Origin: Streptomyces sp. NRRL WC-3605
GTDB taxonomy: Bacteria; Actinomycetota; Actinomycetes; Streptomycetales; Streptomycetaceae
Reading direction: 5' to 3'
Assembly (NCBI RefSeq): GCF_001509795.1
Contig: NZ_LLZN01000039.1
Location: forward strand, 1 to 64,000
Length of the DNA: 64,000 nt
In this document: positions 42,557 through 51,363 of the stretch, piece by piece
How the letters are laid out: every line of letters starts with the position of its first letter
How positions within the stretch are numbered: position 1 is the first letter of the stretch
Notes under the pieces: model-generated
Seen by the model: the letters and a program-made list of their open reading frames with translations, nothing else
The model's database searches: none
What the model was told of the DNA's origin: nothing
Translations under genes and position numbers: made by a program

Positions 42557-42832
42557 ACGTACTCCTCGTGTCGAAGATCACGGTCAGCTCAACTCTGACA
42601 GCACAGGGTCAACGACGAAGGAGTGCGGGTGGGCCGTCGTCCGCCCGGAGTTGCCCCGTCCGCTCACTCGTGCCGCACATCTGGGGCAAGCCCGTGTTTC
42701 TTTGCAGGAGAATCGTTCGAGCCTTGCGGTGGGGGTTACTCTCTGCCTCAACCCTGGTCCGCTCGGGCGGTCCCGGGAGGGGGCGCACGATCGAACATTC
42801 CGGGATGTAAACAGGCGGAAGGGCAGCCTCGT
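42557..42832. other. Divergent intergenic region, GDPD / MHYT
   Basis: 276 bases without a supported gene. Near the GDPD side is a CTGTCAGAG sequence on the minus strand whose partner -10 does not fit; near the MHYT side is a mixed AT-richer stretch (TTTCTTTGCAGGAGAATCG). No confident promoter can be named. Confidence 0.4.
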
Positions 42833-43699
42833 ATGCAGGGGACGGTCGACGGTTTCAGCTACGGGATCGTCACACCGCTGGTGGCCTACCTCATGGCCTG
42901 CCTCGGAGGCGCGCTCGGGCTGCGCTGCACCACACGATCGATGCTCGTCGCGCGCTCCCGGCGCCCCGCCTGGCTGGCCCTCGGCTCGACAGCCATCGGG
43001 TCGGGCATCTGGACCATGCACTTCATCGCCATGATGGGCTTCACGGTCGACGAGACGCCGATCCACTACGACAAGCCCATCACGTTCGCGAGCCTCGCCC
43101 TCGCCATCGTCATGGTGGGCATCGGCATCTTCATCGTCGGCAGCCGCGGCGCGCGCGGGACGGCCCTGTTCACCGGCGGCACCATCACCGGCCTGGGCAT
43201 CGCGTCCATGCACTACCTCGGCATGGCGGGCATGCGCCTCGACGGCAGGCTCGAGTACAACACGCTCACCGTGGCCGCCTCCGTCGTGATAGCGATGCTC
43301 GCCGCCACCGCGGCCCTCTGGGCCGCCGGACAGGTCAGGGGAGTGCTCTGGAGTGTCGGCGCCAGCCTGATCATGGGCCTCGCCGCCTGCGGCATGCACT
43401 ACATGGGCATGGCCGCCCTCAGCGTCCATCTGCACGGCACCGGGGGCGGCGCCACGGCCGGCGACTCACCCGCCTCCCTGCTCGCTCCGATGCTGGTCGG
43501 CCCGCTCGCCTTCCTGCTCCTCGCGGGAGCCGTCATGCTCTTCGGGCCCACCGGGGTCGTGGGTCAGCCCGAGGAAGCTCCCGCCGAGGAGAAGCCCGGC
43601 GTACCGGCCCATACCGCCGTCCCGCGCCGGCTCCGCCACCCGGCGCCCACCGCCCGCCGGACCGCCCACCGAGCCGCCCGGACCCCCCAGAACCACTGA
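42833..43699 (+). CDS. MHYT-domain membrane sensor
   Basis: 288 residues from ATG 42833. Seven hydrophobic helices with three copies of the motif: [20 protein letters not shown] and [14 protein letters not shown] domains are proposed to bind copper and sense O2, CO or NO through the conserved Met/His residues. The output domain that usually follows (for example GGDEF or a kinase) is absent; only a Pro/Arg-rich tail follows, so signalling must go through a partner. The stop lies 10 bases before the uvrB promoter. Confidence 0.92.
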   Translation: MQGTVDGFSYGIVTPLVAYLMACLGGALGLRCTTRSMLVARSRRPAWLALGSTAIGSGIWTMHFIAMMGFTVDETPIHYDKPITFASLALAIVMVGIGIFIVGSRGARGTALFTGGTITGLGIASMHYLGMAGMRLDGRLEYNTLTVAASVVIAMLAATAALWAAGQVRGVLWSVGASLIMGLAACGMHYMGMAALSVHLHGTGGGATAGDSPASLLAPMLVGPLAFLLLAGAVMLFGPTGVVGQPEEAPAEEKPGVPAHTAVPRRLRHPAPTARRTAHRAARTPQNH

Positions 43700-43709
43700 C
43701 CGGGCCGCG

Positions 43710-43732
43710 TTGTCAGTGGCGGGTCGTACGGT
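43710..43732 (+). promoter_or_regulatory. DNA-damage (RecA-NDp/PafBC-type) promoter of uvrB
   Basis: TTGTCAGTG (43710-43718), 8 bases, TACGGT (43727-43732), then 7 bases to ATG 43740; no Shine-Dalgarno, so the transcript should be leaderless. Confidence 0.8.
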
Positions 43733-43739
43733 TGATGGC

Positions 43740-45884
43740 ATGCGGCCCGTTTCCAGCATCGAACGCACGGTGGCGCCTTTCGAGGTCGTCAGCCCCTACC
43801 AGCCCAACGGCGACCAGCCCGCGGCCATCGCCGAGCTCGCCCGGCGCATCCAGGCCGGGGAGAAGGACGTCGTCCTGCTCGGCGCGACCGGCACCGGCAA
43901 GTCCGCGACCACCGCGTGGATGATCGAGAAGCTCCAGCGCCCCACCCTGGTGATGGCGCCGAACAAGACGCTGGCCGCCCAGCTGGCGAACGAGTTCCGC
44001 GAACTCCTGCCGAACAACGCCGTCGAGTACTTCGTCTCGTACTACGACTACTACCAGCCCGAGGCGTACGTTCCGCAGTCGGACACCTACATCGAGAAGG
44101 ACTCCTCGATCAACGAGGAGGTCGAGCGGCTGCGCCACTCCGCGACGAACTCGCTGCTCACCCGCCGCGACGTCATCGTGGTCGCCTCGGTCTCCTGCAT
44201 CTACGGCCTCGGCACACCGCAGGAGTACGTGGACCGCATGGTCCCGCTCAGGGTCGGCGAGGAGATCGACCGGGACGAGCTGCTGCGCCGCTTCGTCGAC
44301 ATCCAGTACACCCGCAACGACCTCGCGTTCACCCGCGGCACCTTCCGCGTCCGCGGCGACACCATCGAGATCTTCCCGGTCTACGAGGAGCTGGCCGTAC
44401 GCATCGAGATGTTCGGCGACGAGATCGAGGCGCTGTCCACGCTGCACCCGCTCACCGGCGAGATCATCAGCGACGACCAGCAGCTGTACGTGTTCCCGGC
44501 CTCCCACTACGTCGCGGGCCCGGAGCGCATGGAGCGCGCCGTCAACGACATCGAGAAGGAGCTCGGCGAGCGCCTCGCCGAGCTGGAGAAGCAGGGCAAG
44601 CTCCTGGAGGCCCAGCGGCTGCGCATGCGGACCACGTACGACCTGGAGATGCTCCGCCAGATCGGCACCTGCTCCGGCGTCGAGAACTACTCGATGCACT
44701 TCGACGGCCGCGAGCCCGGCTCCCCGCCGAACACGCTGCTGGACTACTTCCCGGACGACTTCCTGCTCGTCATCGACGAGTCGCACGTCACCGTGCCGCA
44801 GATCGGGGCCATGTACGAGGGCGACGCCTCCCGCAAGCGCACCCTCGTCGACCACGGCTTCCGCCTGCCCTCCGCCCTGGACAACCGGCCGCTGAAGTGG
44901 GAGGAGTTCCAGGAGCGCATCGGCCAGGCCGTCTACCTGTCGGCGACCCCCGGCACCTACGAGCTGTCCCGCTCCGACGGCCACGTCGAGCAGATCATCC
45001 GCCCCACCGGCCTCGTCGACCCGCAGGTCGTCGTCAAGCCCACCGAGGGCCAGATCGACGACCTGGTGCACGAGATCCGCGTCCGCGTCGAGAAGGACGA
45101 GCGCGTCCTGGTCACGACGCTCACCAAGAAGATGGCCGAGGACCTCACGGACTACTTCCTGGAACTCGGCATCCAGGTCCGCTACCTGCACAGCGACGTC
45201 GACACGCTGCGCCGCGTCGAGCTGCTGCGCGAGCTGCGCGCCGGCGAGTTCGACGTCCTCGTCGGCATCAACCTGCTGCGTGAGGGCCTCGACCTGCCCG
45301 AGGTGTCCCTGGTGGCGATCCTCGACGCGGACAAGGAGGGCTTCCTGCGCTCCGGCACGTCCCTCATCCAGACCATCGGCCGCGCCGCGCGCAACGTCTC
45401 CGGCGAGGTCCATATGTACGCGGACAAGATCACCCCGGCGATGGAGAAGGCCATCGACGAGACCAACCGCCGTCGTGAGAAGCAGGTCGCGTACAACGAG
45501 GCGAACGGCATCGACCCGCAGCCGCTGCGCAAGAAGATCAACGACATCGTCGCGCAGATCGCCCGCGAGGACGTCGACACCGAGCAGTTGCTCGGCACCG
45601 GCTACCGCGCCAAGAAGGACGGCCGGGGCACCAAGGCGCCGGTGCCGTCGCTCGGCGGCAAGGCCGCGCAGGCCGCGAAGCCGGCCATGGGCAGGTCCAA
45701 GGCCAAGGAGACGGTCCCGACCGACCAGCCGGCGGCCGAACTCGCCCAGCAGATCGAGGATCTGACGGAGCGTATGCGCGCCGCGGCCGCGGATCTCCAG
45801 TTCGAGATCGCGGCCCGCCTGCGTGACGAGGTGTCCGAGATGAAGAAGGAGCTGCGTCAGATGAAGGAGGCCGGAATCGCCTGA
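43740..45884 (+). CDS. uvrB: Excinuclease ABC subunit B
   Basis: 714 residues from ATG 43740; the in-frame start at 43710 lies within the promoter. Helicase-fold signatures: Walker A GATGTGKS (48-55), the DNA-clamping beta-hairpin [20 protein letters not shown], Walker B VIDESH, motif [12 protein letters not shown] Lys/Ala-rich linker precedes the C-terminal UVR helical hairpin ([20 protein letters not shown]) that binds UvrC. UvrB verifies the lesion handed over by UvrA and recruits UvrC. Length is slightly above the E. coli protein because of the linker. Confidence 0.98.
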   Translation: MRPVSSIERTVAPFEVVSPYQPNGDQPAAIAELARRIQAGEKDVVLLGATGTGKSATTAWMIEKLQRPTLVMAPNKTLAAQLANEFRELLPNNAVEYFVSYYDYYQPEAYVPQSDTYIEKDSSINEEVERLRHSATNSLLTRRDVIVVASVSCIYGLGTPQEYVDRMVPLRVGEEIDRDELLRRFVDIQYTRNDLAFTRGTFRVRGDTIEIFPVYEELAVRIEMFGDEIEALSTLHPLTGEIISDDQQLYVFPASHYVAGPERMERAVNDIEKELGERLAELEKQGKLLEAQRLRMRTTYDLEMLRQIGTCSGVENYSMHFDGREPGSPPNTLLDYFPDDFLLVIDESHVTVPQIGAMYEGDASRKRTLVDHGFRLPSALDNRPLKWEEFQERIGQAVYLSATPGTYELSRSDGHVEQIIRPTGLVDPQVVVKPTEGQIDDLVHEIRVRVEKDERVLVTTLTKKMAEDLTDYFLELGIQVRYLHSDVDTLRRVELLRELRAGEFDVLVGINLLREGLDLPEVSLVAILDADKEGFLRSGTSLIQTIGRAARNVSGEVHMYADKITPAMEKAIDETNRRREKQVAYNEANGIDPQPLRKKINDIVAQIAREDVDTEQLLGTGYRAKKDGRGTKAPVPSLGGKAAQAAKPAMGRSKAKETVPTDQPAAELAQQIEDLTERMRAAAADLQFEIAARLRDEVSEMKKELRQMKEAGIA

Positions 45885-45970
45885 CCGGCCCACATCCTGA
45901 GCCCACGACCCGTCCCGCGCGTACGCGCAGTGTTGCAAGACCGACACAAAGTGGGGACCGGGGTACGTCA

Positions 45971-45993
45971 CTGTCAGTGCCCCTGCGTAGGGT
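45971..45993 (+). promoter_or_regulatory. DNA-damage-type promoter upstream of the TerD gene
   Basis: CTGTCAGTG (45971-45979), 8 bases, TAGGGT (45988-45993). Same spacing as at uvrB, with one base different in the first box. The start site would be near 46000, giving a leader of about 50 bases that holds GAGAGGGGAA before the GTG. Confidence 0.65.
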
Positions 45994-46051
45994 TCTCGTC
46001 ATCCGCGGAGCCCGCGGGCAACAGGGGACTGTTCGAGAGGGGAATCAGCAC

Positions 46052-46630
46052 GTGACCGTCAACATGACCAAGGGTCAGGCCATCAGTCTGCAGAAGAACG
46101 ACGGGGGCAGCCTGACCGCGGTGCGCATGGGTCTCGGCTGGCAGGCGGCTCCCCGGCGCGGCCTGTTCGGTTCGCGCACGCGGGAGATCGACCTCGACGC
46201 CTCCGCGGTTCTCTTCGCGGACAAGCAGCCGGTCGACGTCGTCTTCTTCCGTCACCTGGTGAGCGACGACGGTTCGGTCCGCCACACCGGCGACAACCTC
46301 GTCGGCGGTGTCGGCCAGGGCGGCGACGACGAGGCCATCCTCGTCGACCTCGCGCGGGTACCGGTCCACATCGACCAGATCGTCTTCACCGTGAACTCCT
46401 TCACGGGCCAGACGTTCCAGGAGGTGCAGAACGCGTTCTGCCGCATCGTGGACGAGACCAACGGCCAGGAGCTGGCCCGCTACACGCTCGCGGGCGGCGG
46501 CGCCTACACGGCCCAGATCATGGCGAAGGTCCACCGCTCGGGCACGGGCTGGACGATGACCGCGCTCGGTACCCCGGCCAACGGCCGCACCTTCCAGGAC
46601 CTGATGCCGGCGATCCTGCCGCACCTGTAG
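46052..46630 (+). CDS. TerD family stress protein
   Basis: 192 residues from GTG 46052 with GAGAGGGGAA upstream. The TerD fold is complete: TKGQAISLQKNDGG, MGLGWQ, REIDLDASAVLF, GDDEAILVDLARVP, IVFTVNSFTGQTFQEVQNAFCRIVDE, ELARYTLAGGGAYTAQIMAKVHR. The acid-rich loops bind calcium in characterised TerD proteins. It belongs to the Ter (tellurite/stress) systems. It lies 54 bases before the TerD/FtsK-like gene and is probably transcribed with it from the damage-type promoter. Confidence 0.95.
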   Translation: MTVNMTKGQAISLQKNDGGSLTAVRMGLGWQAAPRRGLFGSRTREIDLDASAVLFADKQPVDVVFFRHLVSDDGSVRHTGDNLVGGVGQGGDDEAILVDLARVPVHIDQIVFTVNSFTGQTFQEVQNAFCRIVDETNGQELARYTLAGGGAYTAQIMAKVHRSGTGWTMTALGTPANGRTFQDLMPAILPHL

Positions 46631-46683
46631 GCCCACGCGGCGAGCAGCACACGACACGACAAGCGACACAGGGGGACGAGGGC

Positions 46684-48708
46684 ATGACGGCCGAGCTGGT
46701 GCGGGGGCAGAACCACCCGCTTCCCCAGTCCCGTCTGGAGATCAGGGTCTCGGCCGGCACGCCGATGGTGGCGGCTGCCACGCTCGGCGACGAGCTTGGC
46801 AAGATCCACGGGGTGGAGTGGGTGGCCCATCCCGGCACACCCACCCTGCCCGGCCTGGAGGTCTCCCGGCAGGCGGCCGCCGATCACCGTCTCGCGGTGG
46901 ACCTGGACGCCATGCCCGAAGCCGTCCACCGCATCAGTGTGCTGCTCGCCCTGCCGACCGGCGCCGGGGGACCGGCGCGCTTCGGCGCCGTCCCCGCCCC
47001 CTTCGTCGCGGTCACCGGCCTGGACGGCACCGGGATCGCCAGCTACACCGTGGCCGGCCTGGACTCCGAGTCGGCCGTGATCGCGCTGGAGCTCTACCGC
47101 CGCCAGGGCGCCTGGAAGGTCCGGGCCATCGGCCAGGGTTACGCGGGCGGTCTCGCCGACCTCTTCACCGACCAGGGCCTGGCGGAGGCCCGCCAACTCG
47201 CCGGCGGCATCCACGAGGCGGTGGCCCAAGGGCTGGCGCGCTCGGTACCGGCACCCCCGCCCCGCCCGGACGGCGACCGCTCCCGGCAGCCGGCCGCTCC
47301 GGCCCTCGGCCCGGACCAGGGCGGCCCGACCTCCACCACCAGCGGGTCCGCCTCCACCGCCGGGGGGTCCGGCCCGGTGCCGGGGTCGCCGTACGGCACG
47401 CAGACGCCGGGGATACCGGGCCAGCCCGCGCCGCAGCCCCCGTACCAGGGCGGTGAGGGCGTCCAACCGACCGCACCCACCTCCGGCGGCGGCATCGACT
47501 ACAGCCACCCGCGCCGGCAGACCTCCGCTCCGCCGCCACCGCCGCCCACCGCGCCCCCGGCCGAGCCCGGCAGGCCGGCGCAGCCCGTCGCCGGTGACGC
47601 CACCGGCTGGTCCATGGACGAGCGGCTCTACAACCAGGTCTGGGGGATGTTCGAGGACCTGGCCCGTACGACCGCCGCCTACCGCAGCGCGGTCGACTTC
47701 GCCGAGTCACGCATGGAGAAGGAACTCGACCAGGTCCTGTCGGACCCCCGCAGCAGGATCGGCGGTCAGGGCGACGCGGCCCGTGAGGCGGCACAGGCCC
47801 GGCACACCGAGCTGGTCAACCAGGCCCAGGCGGCTCTCGACCGGGACGTGGCCCAGCTGACCGCCGAGTCCGAGGTGGTCGAGCCCGCGCTGCCGCCCGC
47901 GTTCGCGCGCTGGGACAACCCCGCCTGGCACGGCTACCGCGTCCCGATGGAGATCCCCATGGCCCTGCGCCTGGGCGACCTCCATCTGCCCGAGTGCGCC
48001 GACCTGCGCATCCCGATGCTGATCCGGTTGCCGCTGGAGCGCGGCCTGTGGATCGACAGCGGACGCGGCGCGTCGCTCGACGGCTCCTTCACCGACGCTC
48101 ACGACATGCGCCGCCTCGCGATGGAGACGGCCGTGGCGCACGCGGCCCGGCTCCTGGCGGTCTATCCGGCGGGCGAGTTCACCGTGCACGTGATCGACCC
48201 GGCGGGTTCGGGCGCCCAGGCCCTCGACCCGCTGGTGCGGACGGGCGTGCTCGCGGGCCCGCCCGCCACGGGCGCCGCCGGGATGGCGGACGTCCTGGCC
48301 CGCCTCACCCAGCGCGTGGACCTCGTGCAGATGGCGCTGCGCGGCGGGGCGCCCGAGTCCCTCCCGCCCGGCTTCGACACCTCCCAGCAACTGCTGATCG
48401 TCAACGACTTCCCGCACGGTTTCGACGACCGTGCCGTGAACCAGCTGCGCTACCTCGCCGACGAGGGCCCGGCCGTCGGCGTCCATCTGATGATGGTGGC
48501 CGACCGTGAGGACGCCTCGGCCTACGGGCCGCTCCTCGACCCGCTGTGGCGGGCGCTGCTGCGCCTGACCCCGGTACCCGACGATCACCTGGCCGACCCC
48601 TGGGTCGGGCACGCCTGGACCTACGAGCCTCCGCTCGTGCCGCCCGGCAGCCAGGTGCTCCAGCAGGTGCTCACCAAGGTCGCCGAGGCCCGGGCCAAGC
48701 ATTGGTAA
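46684..48708 (+). CDS. TerD-domain protein fused to a P-loop-less FtsK-like domain
   Basis: 674 residues. Residues about 1-190 are TerD-like, best preserved at ESAVIALELYRRQGAWKVRAIGQGYAGG. A Pro/Gly-rich linker (about 195-310) and a helical segment (about 315-410) follow. Residues about 420-674 resemble an FtsK/HerA-type ATPase: IPMLIRLPLERGLWIDS leads into the place of Walker A, which reads SGRGASLDGS (about 458-467) with no Gly-Lys-Thr/Ser, and LLIVNDFP (about 569-576) stands where Walker B would be. It may be a catalytically dead scaffold. Domain fusions of this kind are described in computational surveys of Ter systems. No function is proven. Confidence 0.85.
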   Translation: MTAELVRGQNHPLPQSRLEIRVSAGTPMVAAATLGDELGKIHGVEWVAHPGTPTLPGLEVSRQAAADHRLAVDLDAMPEAVHRISVLLALPTGAGGPARFGAVPAPFVAVTGLDGTGIASYTVAGLDSESAVIALELYRRQGAWKVRAIGQGYAGGLADLFTDQGLAEARQLAGGIHEAVAQGLARSVPAPPPRPDGDRSRQPAAPALGPDQGGPTSTTSGSASTAGGSGPVPGSPYGTQTPGIPGQPAPQPPYQGGEGVQPTAPTSGGGIDYSHPRRQTSAPPPPPPTAPPAEPGRPAQPVAGDATGWSMDERLYNQVWGMFEDLARTTAAYRSAVDFAESRMEKELDQVLSDPRSRIGGQGDAAREAAQARHTELVNQAQAALDRDVAQLTAESEVVEPALPPAFARWDNPAWHGYRVPMEIPMALRLGDLHLPECADLRIPMLIRLPLERGLWIDSGRGASLDGSFTDAHDMRRLAMETAVAHAARLLAVYPAGEFTVHVIDPAGSGAQALDPLVRTGVLAGPPATGAAGMADVLARLTQRVDLVQMALRGGAPESLPPGFDTSQQLLIVNDFPHGFDDRAVNQLRYLADEGPAVGVHLMMVADREDASAYGPLLDPLWRALLRLTPVPDDHLADPWVGHAWTYEPPLVPPGSQVLQQVLTKVAEARAKHW

Positions 48709-48751
48709 AGGGTTCCTGACCTGCGCACTTGGTGATTTTTTTGCTGAGCGC

Positions 48752-48780
48752 TTTACCTTCCCTTGGTGATTGGTTACTGT
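48752..48780 (+). promoter_or_regulatory. Promoter of the TerC gene
   Basis: TTTACC (48752-48757), a 17-base spacer, TACTGT (48775-48780). The predicted start (about 48787) falls exactly at the 5' end of the riboswitch. The region is unusually AT-rich, with a T7 run at 48737-48743. Confidence 0.7.
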
Positions 48781-48786
48781 TGATCC

Positions 48787-48888
48787 CACGGAGGGGAGTA
48801 CTCCCTGTCTGCTGCGGCGTACCCGTCAATACGGATCAGGCCAGATCCCGGGGCGTCGGCCCATCGTGGGTGGAAGAGACCTCCGGCG
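48787..48888 (+). ncRNA. yybP-ykoY manganese riboswitch
   Basis: The aptamer's two conserved ends are present: CACGGAGGGGAGTACTCC (48787-48804) and GTGGAAGAGACCTCCGG (48870-48886). GGAGG (48790-48794) pairs with CCTCC (48880-48884) to close P1, with a further C-G pair, and the GGGGAGTA and GAGACC loops are the Mn2+-binding consensus. Between them lie GC hairpins, as expected. The TerC family downstream is the standard yybP-ykoY regulon member. About 45 bases separate it from the GTG start, room for a translational or transcriptional switch. Confidence 0.85.
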
Positions 48889-48931
48889 CGCGACGACGCT
48901 GAAATCTGCCGTTACGACTGCCGGAGGCGCA

Positions 48932-49933
48932 GTGGAAGTCTCAACGACCCTGTGGGTCCTGACCATCGTGGGCCTCGCCGCCCTCATCGCCGTCGACTTC
49001 TTCATCGGCCGCAAGCCGCATGACGTGTCGATCAAGGAAGCCGGAATCTGGACGGTCGTCTGGATCGCCCTGGCCGGCCTCTTCGGAGTCGGCCTGCTGC
49101 TCTTCGGCGGTGGACAGGCCGGCGGAGAGTTCTTCGCCGGCTTCATCACCGAGAAATCGCTGAGCGTCGACAACCTCTTCGTCTTCGTCCTGATCATGGC
49201 GAAGTTCGCGGTGCCGTCGCAGTACCAGCAGCGCGTCCTGCTCGTCGGCGTCCTCATAGCCCTGGTGCTGCGGGCGATCTTCATCGCCGCCGGCGCCGCG
49301 ATCCTCGCCAGCTTCGCTTGGGTGTTCTACCTCTTCGGCGCCTTCCTCATCTGGACGGCCTGGAAGCTCATCCAGGAGGCCCGCGCCGACCAGGAGGACG
49401 AGGAGTTCGAGGAGAACAAGCTGCTCAAGGCCGCCGAGCGCAGGTTCGGCGTCGCCGACCGCTACCACGGCACCAAGCTGTGGATCCAGGAGAACGGCAA
49501 GCGGGTCATGACCCCGATGCTGGTCGTGATGCTCGCGATCGGCACGACCGACGTGCTCTTCGCCCTGGACTCCATCCCCGCGATCTTCGGCCTCACCCAG
49601 GACCCCTACATCGTCTTCACGGCCAACGCCTTCGCGCTGATGGGCCTCCGGCAGCTGTACTTCCTCATCGGCGGCCTGTTGCGCAAGCTGGTCCACCTGA
49701 GCTACGGCCTGTCGATCATCCTCGGCTTCATCGGCGTGAAGCTGGTGCTGCACGCCCTGCACGAGTCGGGGGTCCACGTGCCCGAGATCAGCATCCCCGT
49801 CTCGCTCGGCGTGATCTGCTCCGTCCTGATCGTCACCACGATCACCAGCCTCCGGGCCTCCCGGAAGCAGGCGGCGGCCGGCGCCGTGGAGCCGGGCGGC
49901 GAAGGCACTCCCAAGGACCGCGTCGACGTCTGA
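48932..49933 (+). CDS. TerC family membrane protein, probable Mn2+ exporter
   Basis: 333 residues from GTG 48932 (GGAGG upstream). Seven to nine hydrophobic helices. The TerC motifs EKSLSVDNLFVFVLIMAKFAVP and GTTDVLFALDSIPAIFGLTQDPYIVFTANAFALMGLR carry the conserved Asp/Asn metal residues. Members under yybP-ykoY control (MeeF/MeeY, Alx) export manganese, including to metalate secreted enzymes. The riboswitch makes this the likely role here, rather than tellurite resistance itself. Confidence 0.93.
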   Translation: MEVSTTLWVLTIVGLAALIAVDFFIGRKPHDVSIKEAGIWTVVWIALAGLFGVGLLLFGGGQAGGEFFAGFITEKSLSVDNLFVFVLIMAKFAVPSQYQQRVLLVGVLIALVLRAIFIAAGAAILASFAWVFYLFGAFLIWTAWKLIQEARADQEDEEFEENKLLKAAERRFGVADRYHGTKLWIQENGKRVMTPMLVVMLAIGTTDVLFALDSIPAIFGLTQDPYIVFTANAFALMGLRQLYFLIGGLLRKLVHLSYGLSIILGFIGVKLVLHALHESGVHVPEISIPVSLGVICSVLIVTTITSLRASRKQAAAGAVEPGGEGTPKDRVDV

Positions 49934-49968
49934 CCGCCGCCCGGCGGCAGGACGCCGAAGGACCGACA

Positions 49969-50009
49969 CCGGGAGCGGTGCCCGGCACAGCGCCGGGCGC
50001 CGCTCCCGG
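49969..50009 (+). terminator. Strong hairpin terminator after TerC
   Basis: An 18-pair stem (one G-T pair) with a 5-base loop (arms 49969-49986 and 49992-50009), 36 bases past the stop. One of the longest hairpins in the window. The remainder of 50010-50183 has no gene. Confidence 0.8.
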
Positions 50010-50183
50010 CGTACGGGCGACCGCCCACCGGGGCGAAAGCCCCCGACCGCGACGTACAGGAGATGACCGATCTCGCACCATGACACCGGACAGTCGAGCC
50101 CCCCGGTCCACGAGGGACCCGCGGGGCCGCCCGAGCACCACACAGACAATGCGAACCCGAACAGCCTTTGCGACGATCGCTCC

Positions 50184-51284
50184 ATGATCGATCGGCTCAG
50201 ACCGCTCGCGACCCGGTGGACGACCGTCGTGCCGGTGCTCGCGGTCGTGCTGCTGGTCCTCACCTGGGGGCGGTCCCTGCCCGGTGCGCTGGTCGCGGTG
50301 GTCACGCTGGTCCTGGCCGGCGCCGTCCTCGCCGCCGTGCACCACGCCGAGGTGGTCGCCCACCGGGTGGGTGAACCCTTCGGTTCCCTCGTCCTCGCCG
50401 TCGCTGTCACGATCATCGAGGTCGCCCTCATCGTGACCCTGATGATCGACGGCGGCGACAAGAGCTCCACCCTGGCCAGGGACACCGTCTTCGCAGCCGT
50501 GATGATCACCTGCAACGGCATCGTCGGTCTGTCTCTGCTGGTCGCGTCCCTGCGGCACCGCACGGCGGTCTTCAACGCCGAGGGCACCGGCGCCGCCCTG
50601 GCGACCGTCGCCACACTCGCCACCCTGAGCCTGGTGCTGCCCACCTTCACCACCAGCAAGCCCGGCGCCGAGTTCTCCACGGTGCAGCTGTCGTTCGCCG
50701 CGGTCTCGTCCCTGATCCTCTACGGCCTGTTCGTGACGACCCAGACCGTCCGGCACCGCGACTACTTCCTGCCCGTCAGCCGGAAAGGGGAGGTGATCAC
50801 CTCCGACGCCCATGCCGACGCGCCCTCCAAGCGCGCCGCGCTGACCAGCCTCGGACTGCTCGGCATGGCCCTCGTCGGCGTCGTCGGCCTCGCCAAGGGC
50901 GTGTCGCCCACCATCGAGTCCGGTGTCGAGGCGGCCGGGCTGCACCACGCCGTCGTCGGTGTCGTCATCGCCCTGCTGGTGCTGCTCCCCGAGACGATCG
51001 CCGCCCTGCGCGCCGCGCGCCGGGACCGTGTGCAGACCAGCCTGAACCTGGCACTGGGATCGGCGATGGCCAGCATCGGCCTCACCATCCCGGCGGTGGC
51101 GCTCGCCTCCCTCTGGCTCTCCGGCCCGCTCGTCCTCGGACTAGGCCCCACCCACATGGTGCTGCTCGCCCTGACGGTGGTGGTGAGCTCGCTGACGGTG
51201 GTCCCGGGGCGGGCGACCCCGCTCCAGGGCGGCGTCCACCTGGTCCTGTTCGCGGCGTATCTGGAACTCGCGATCAACCCCTGA
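50184..51284 (+). CDS. chaA: ChaA-type Ca2+(Na+)/H+ antiporter
   Basis: 366 residues from ATG 50184. Eleven hydrophobic helices in two inverted halves; the signature alpha-repeats are GEPFGSLVLAVAVTIIEVALIVTLM and LPETIAALRAARRDRVQTSLNLALGSAMASIGLTIP, each with the ion-binding Glu. It belongs to the CaCA superfamily and expels calcium, sodium or potassium for protons. Its position behind TerC and the calcium-binding TerD proteins suggests shared cation homeostasis, though the hairpin separates the transcripts. Confidence 0.9.
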   Translation: MIDRLRPLATRWTTVVPVLAVVLLVLTWGRSLPGALVAVVTLVLAGAVLAAVHHAEVVAHRVGEPFGSLVLAVAVTIIEVALIVTLMIDGGDKSSTLARDTVFAAVMITCNGIVGLSLLVASLRHRTAVFNAEGTGAALATVATLATLSLVLPTFTTSKPGAEFSTVQLSFAAVSSLILYGLFVTTQTVRHRDYFLPVSRKGEVITSDAHADAPSKRAALTSLGLLGMALVGVVGLAKGVSPTIESGVEAAGLHHAVVGVVIALLVLLPETIAALRAARRDRVQTSLNLALGSAMASIGLTIPAVALASLWLSGPLVLGLGPTHMVLLALTVVVSSLTVVPGRATPLQGGVHLVLFAAYLELAINP

Positions 51285-51302
51285 GCCCGCGCCGGCCGCG
51301 CG

Positions 51303-51363
51303 GCCCGCCACCGGCTCCCCAACCGGTGGCGGGCTCGGCCACCGGCCCCCGTCATCCGGTGGC
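51303..51363. terminator. Double hairpin between convergent ChaA and MHS transporter genes
   Basis: Stem 1: 12 perfect pairs (51303-51314 with 51323-51334). Stem 2: GCCACCGG (51338-51345) pairs with CCGGTGGC (51356-51363) and spans the stop codon of the minus-strand transporter. The same CCGGTGGC arm occurs in both, so alternative pairings are possible. Confidence 0.75.

Noticed and set aside
42575..42601. Damage-type promoter on the minus strand before the glycerophosphodiesterase (CTGTCAGAG)
   Set aside because: Eight bases downstream the -10 position reads ACCGTG, not TAnnnT.
46052..49933. A mobile tellurite-resistance cassette
   Set aside because: No integrase, IS or flanking repeats; base and codon use match the neighbours, and TerC has a manganese riboswitch, which points to a resident core locus.
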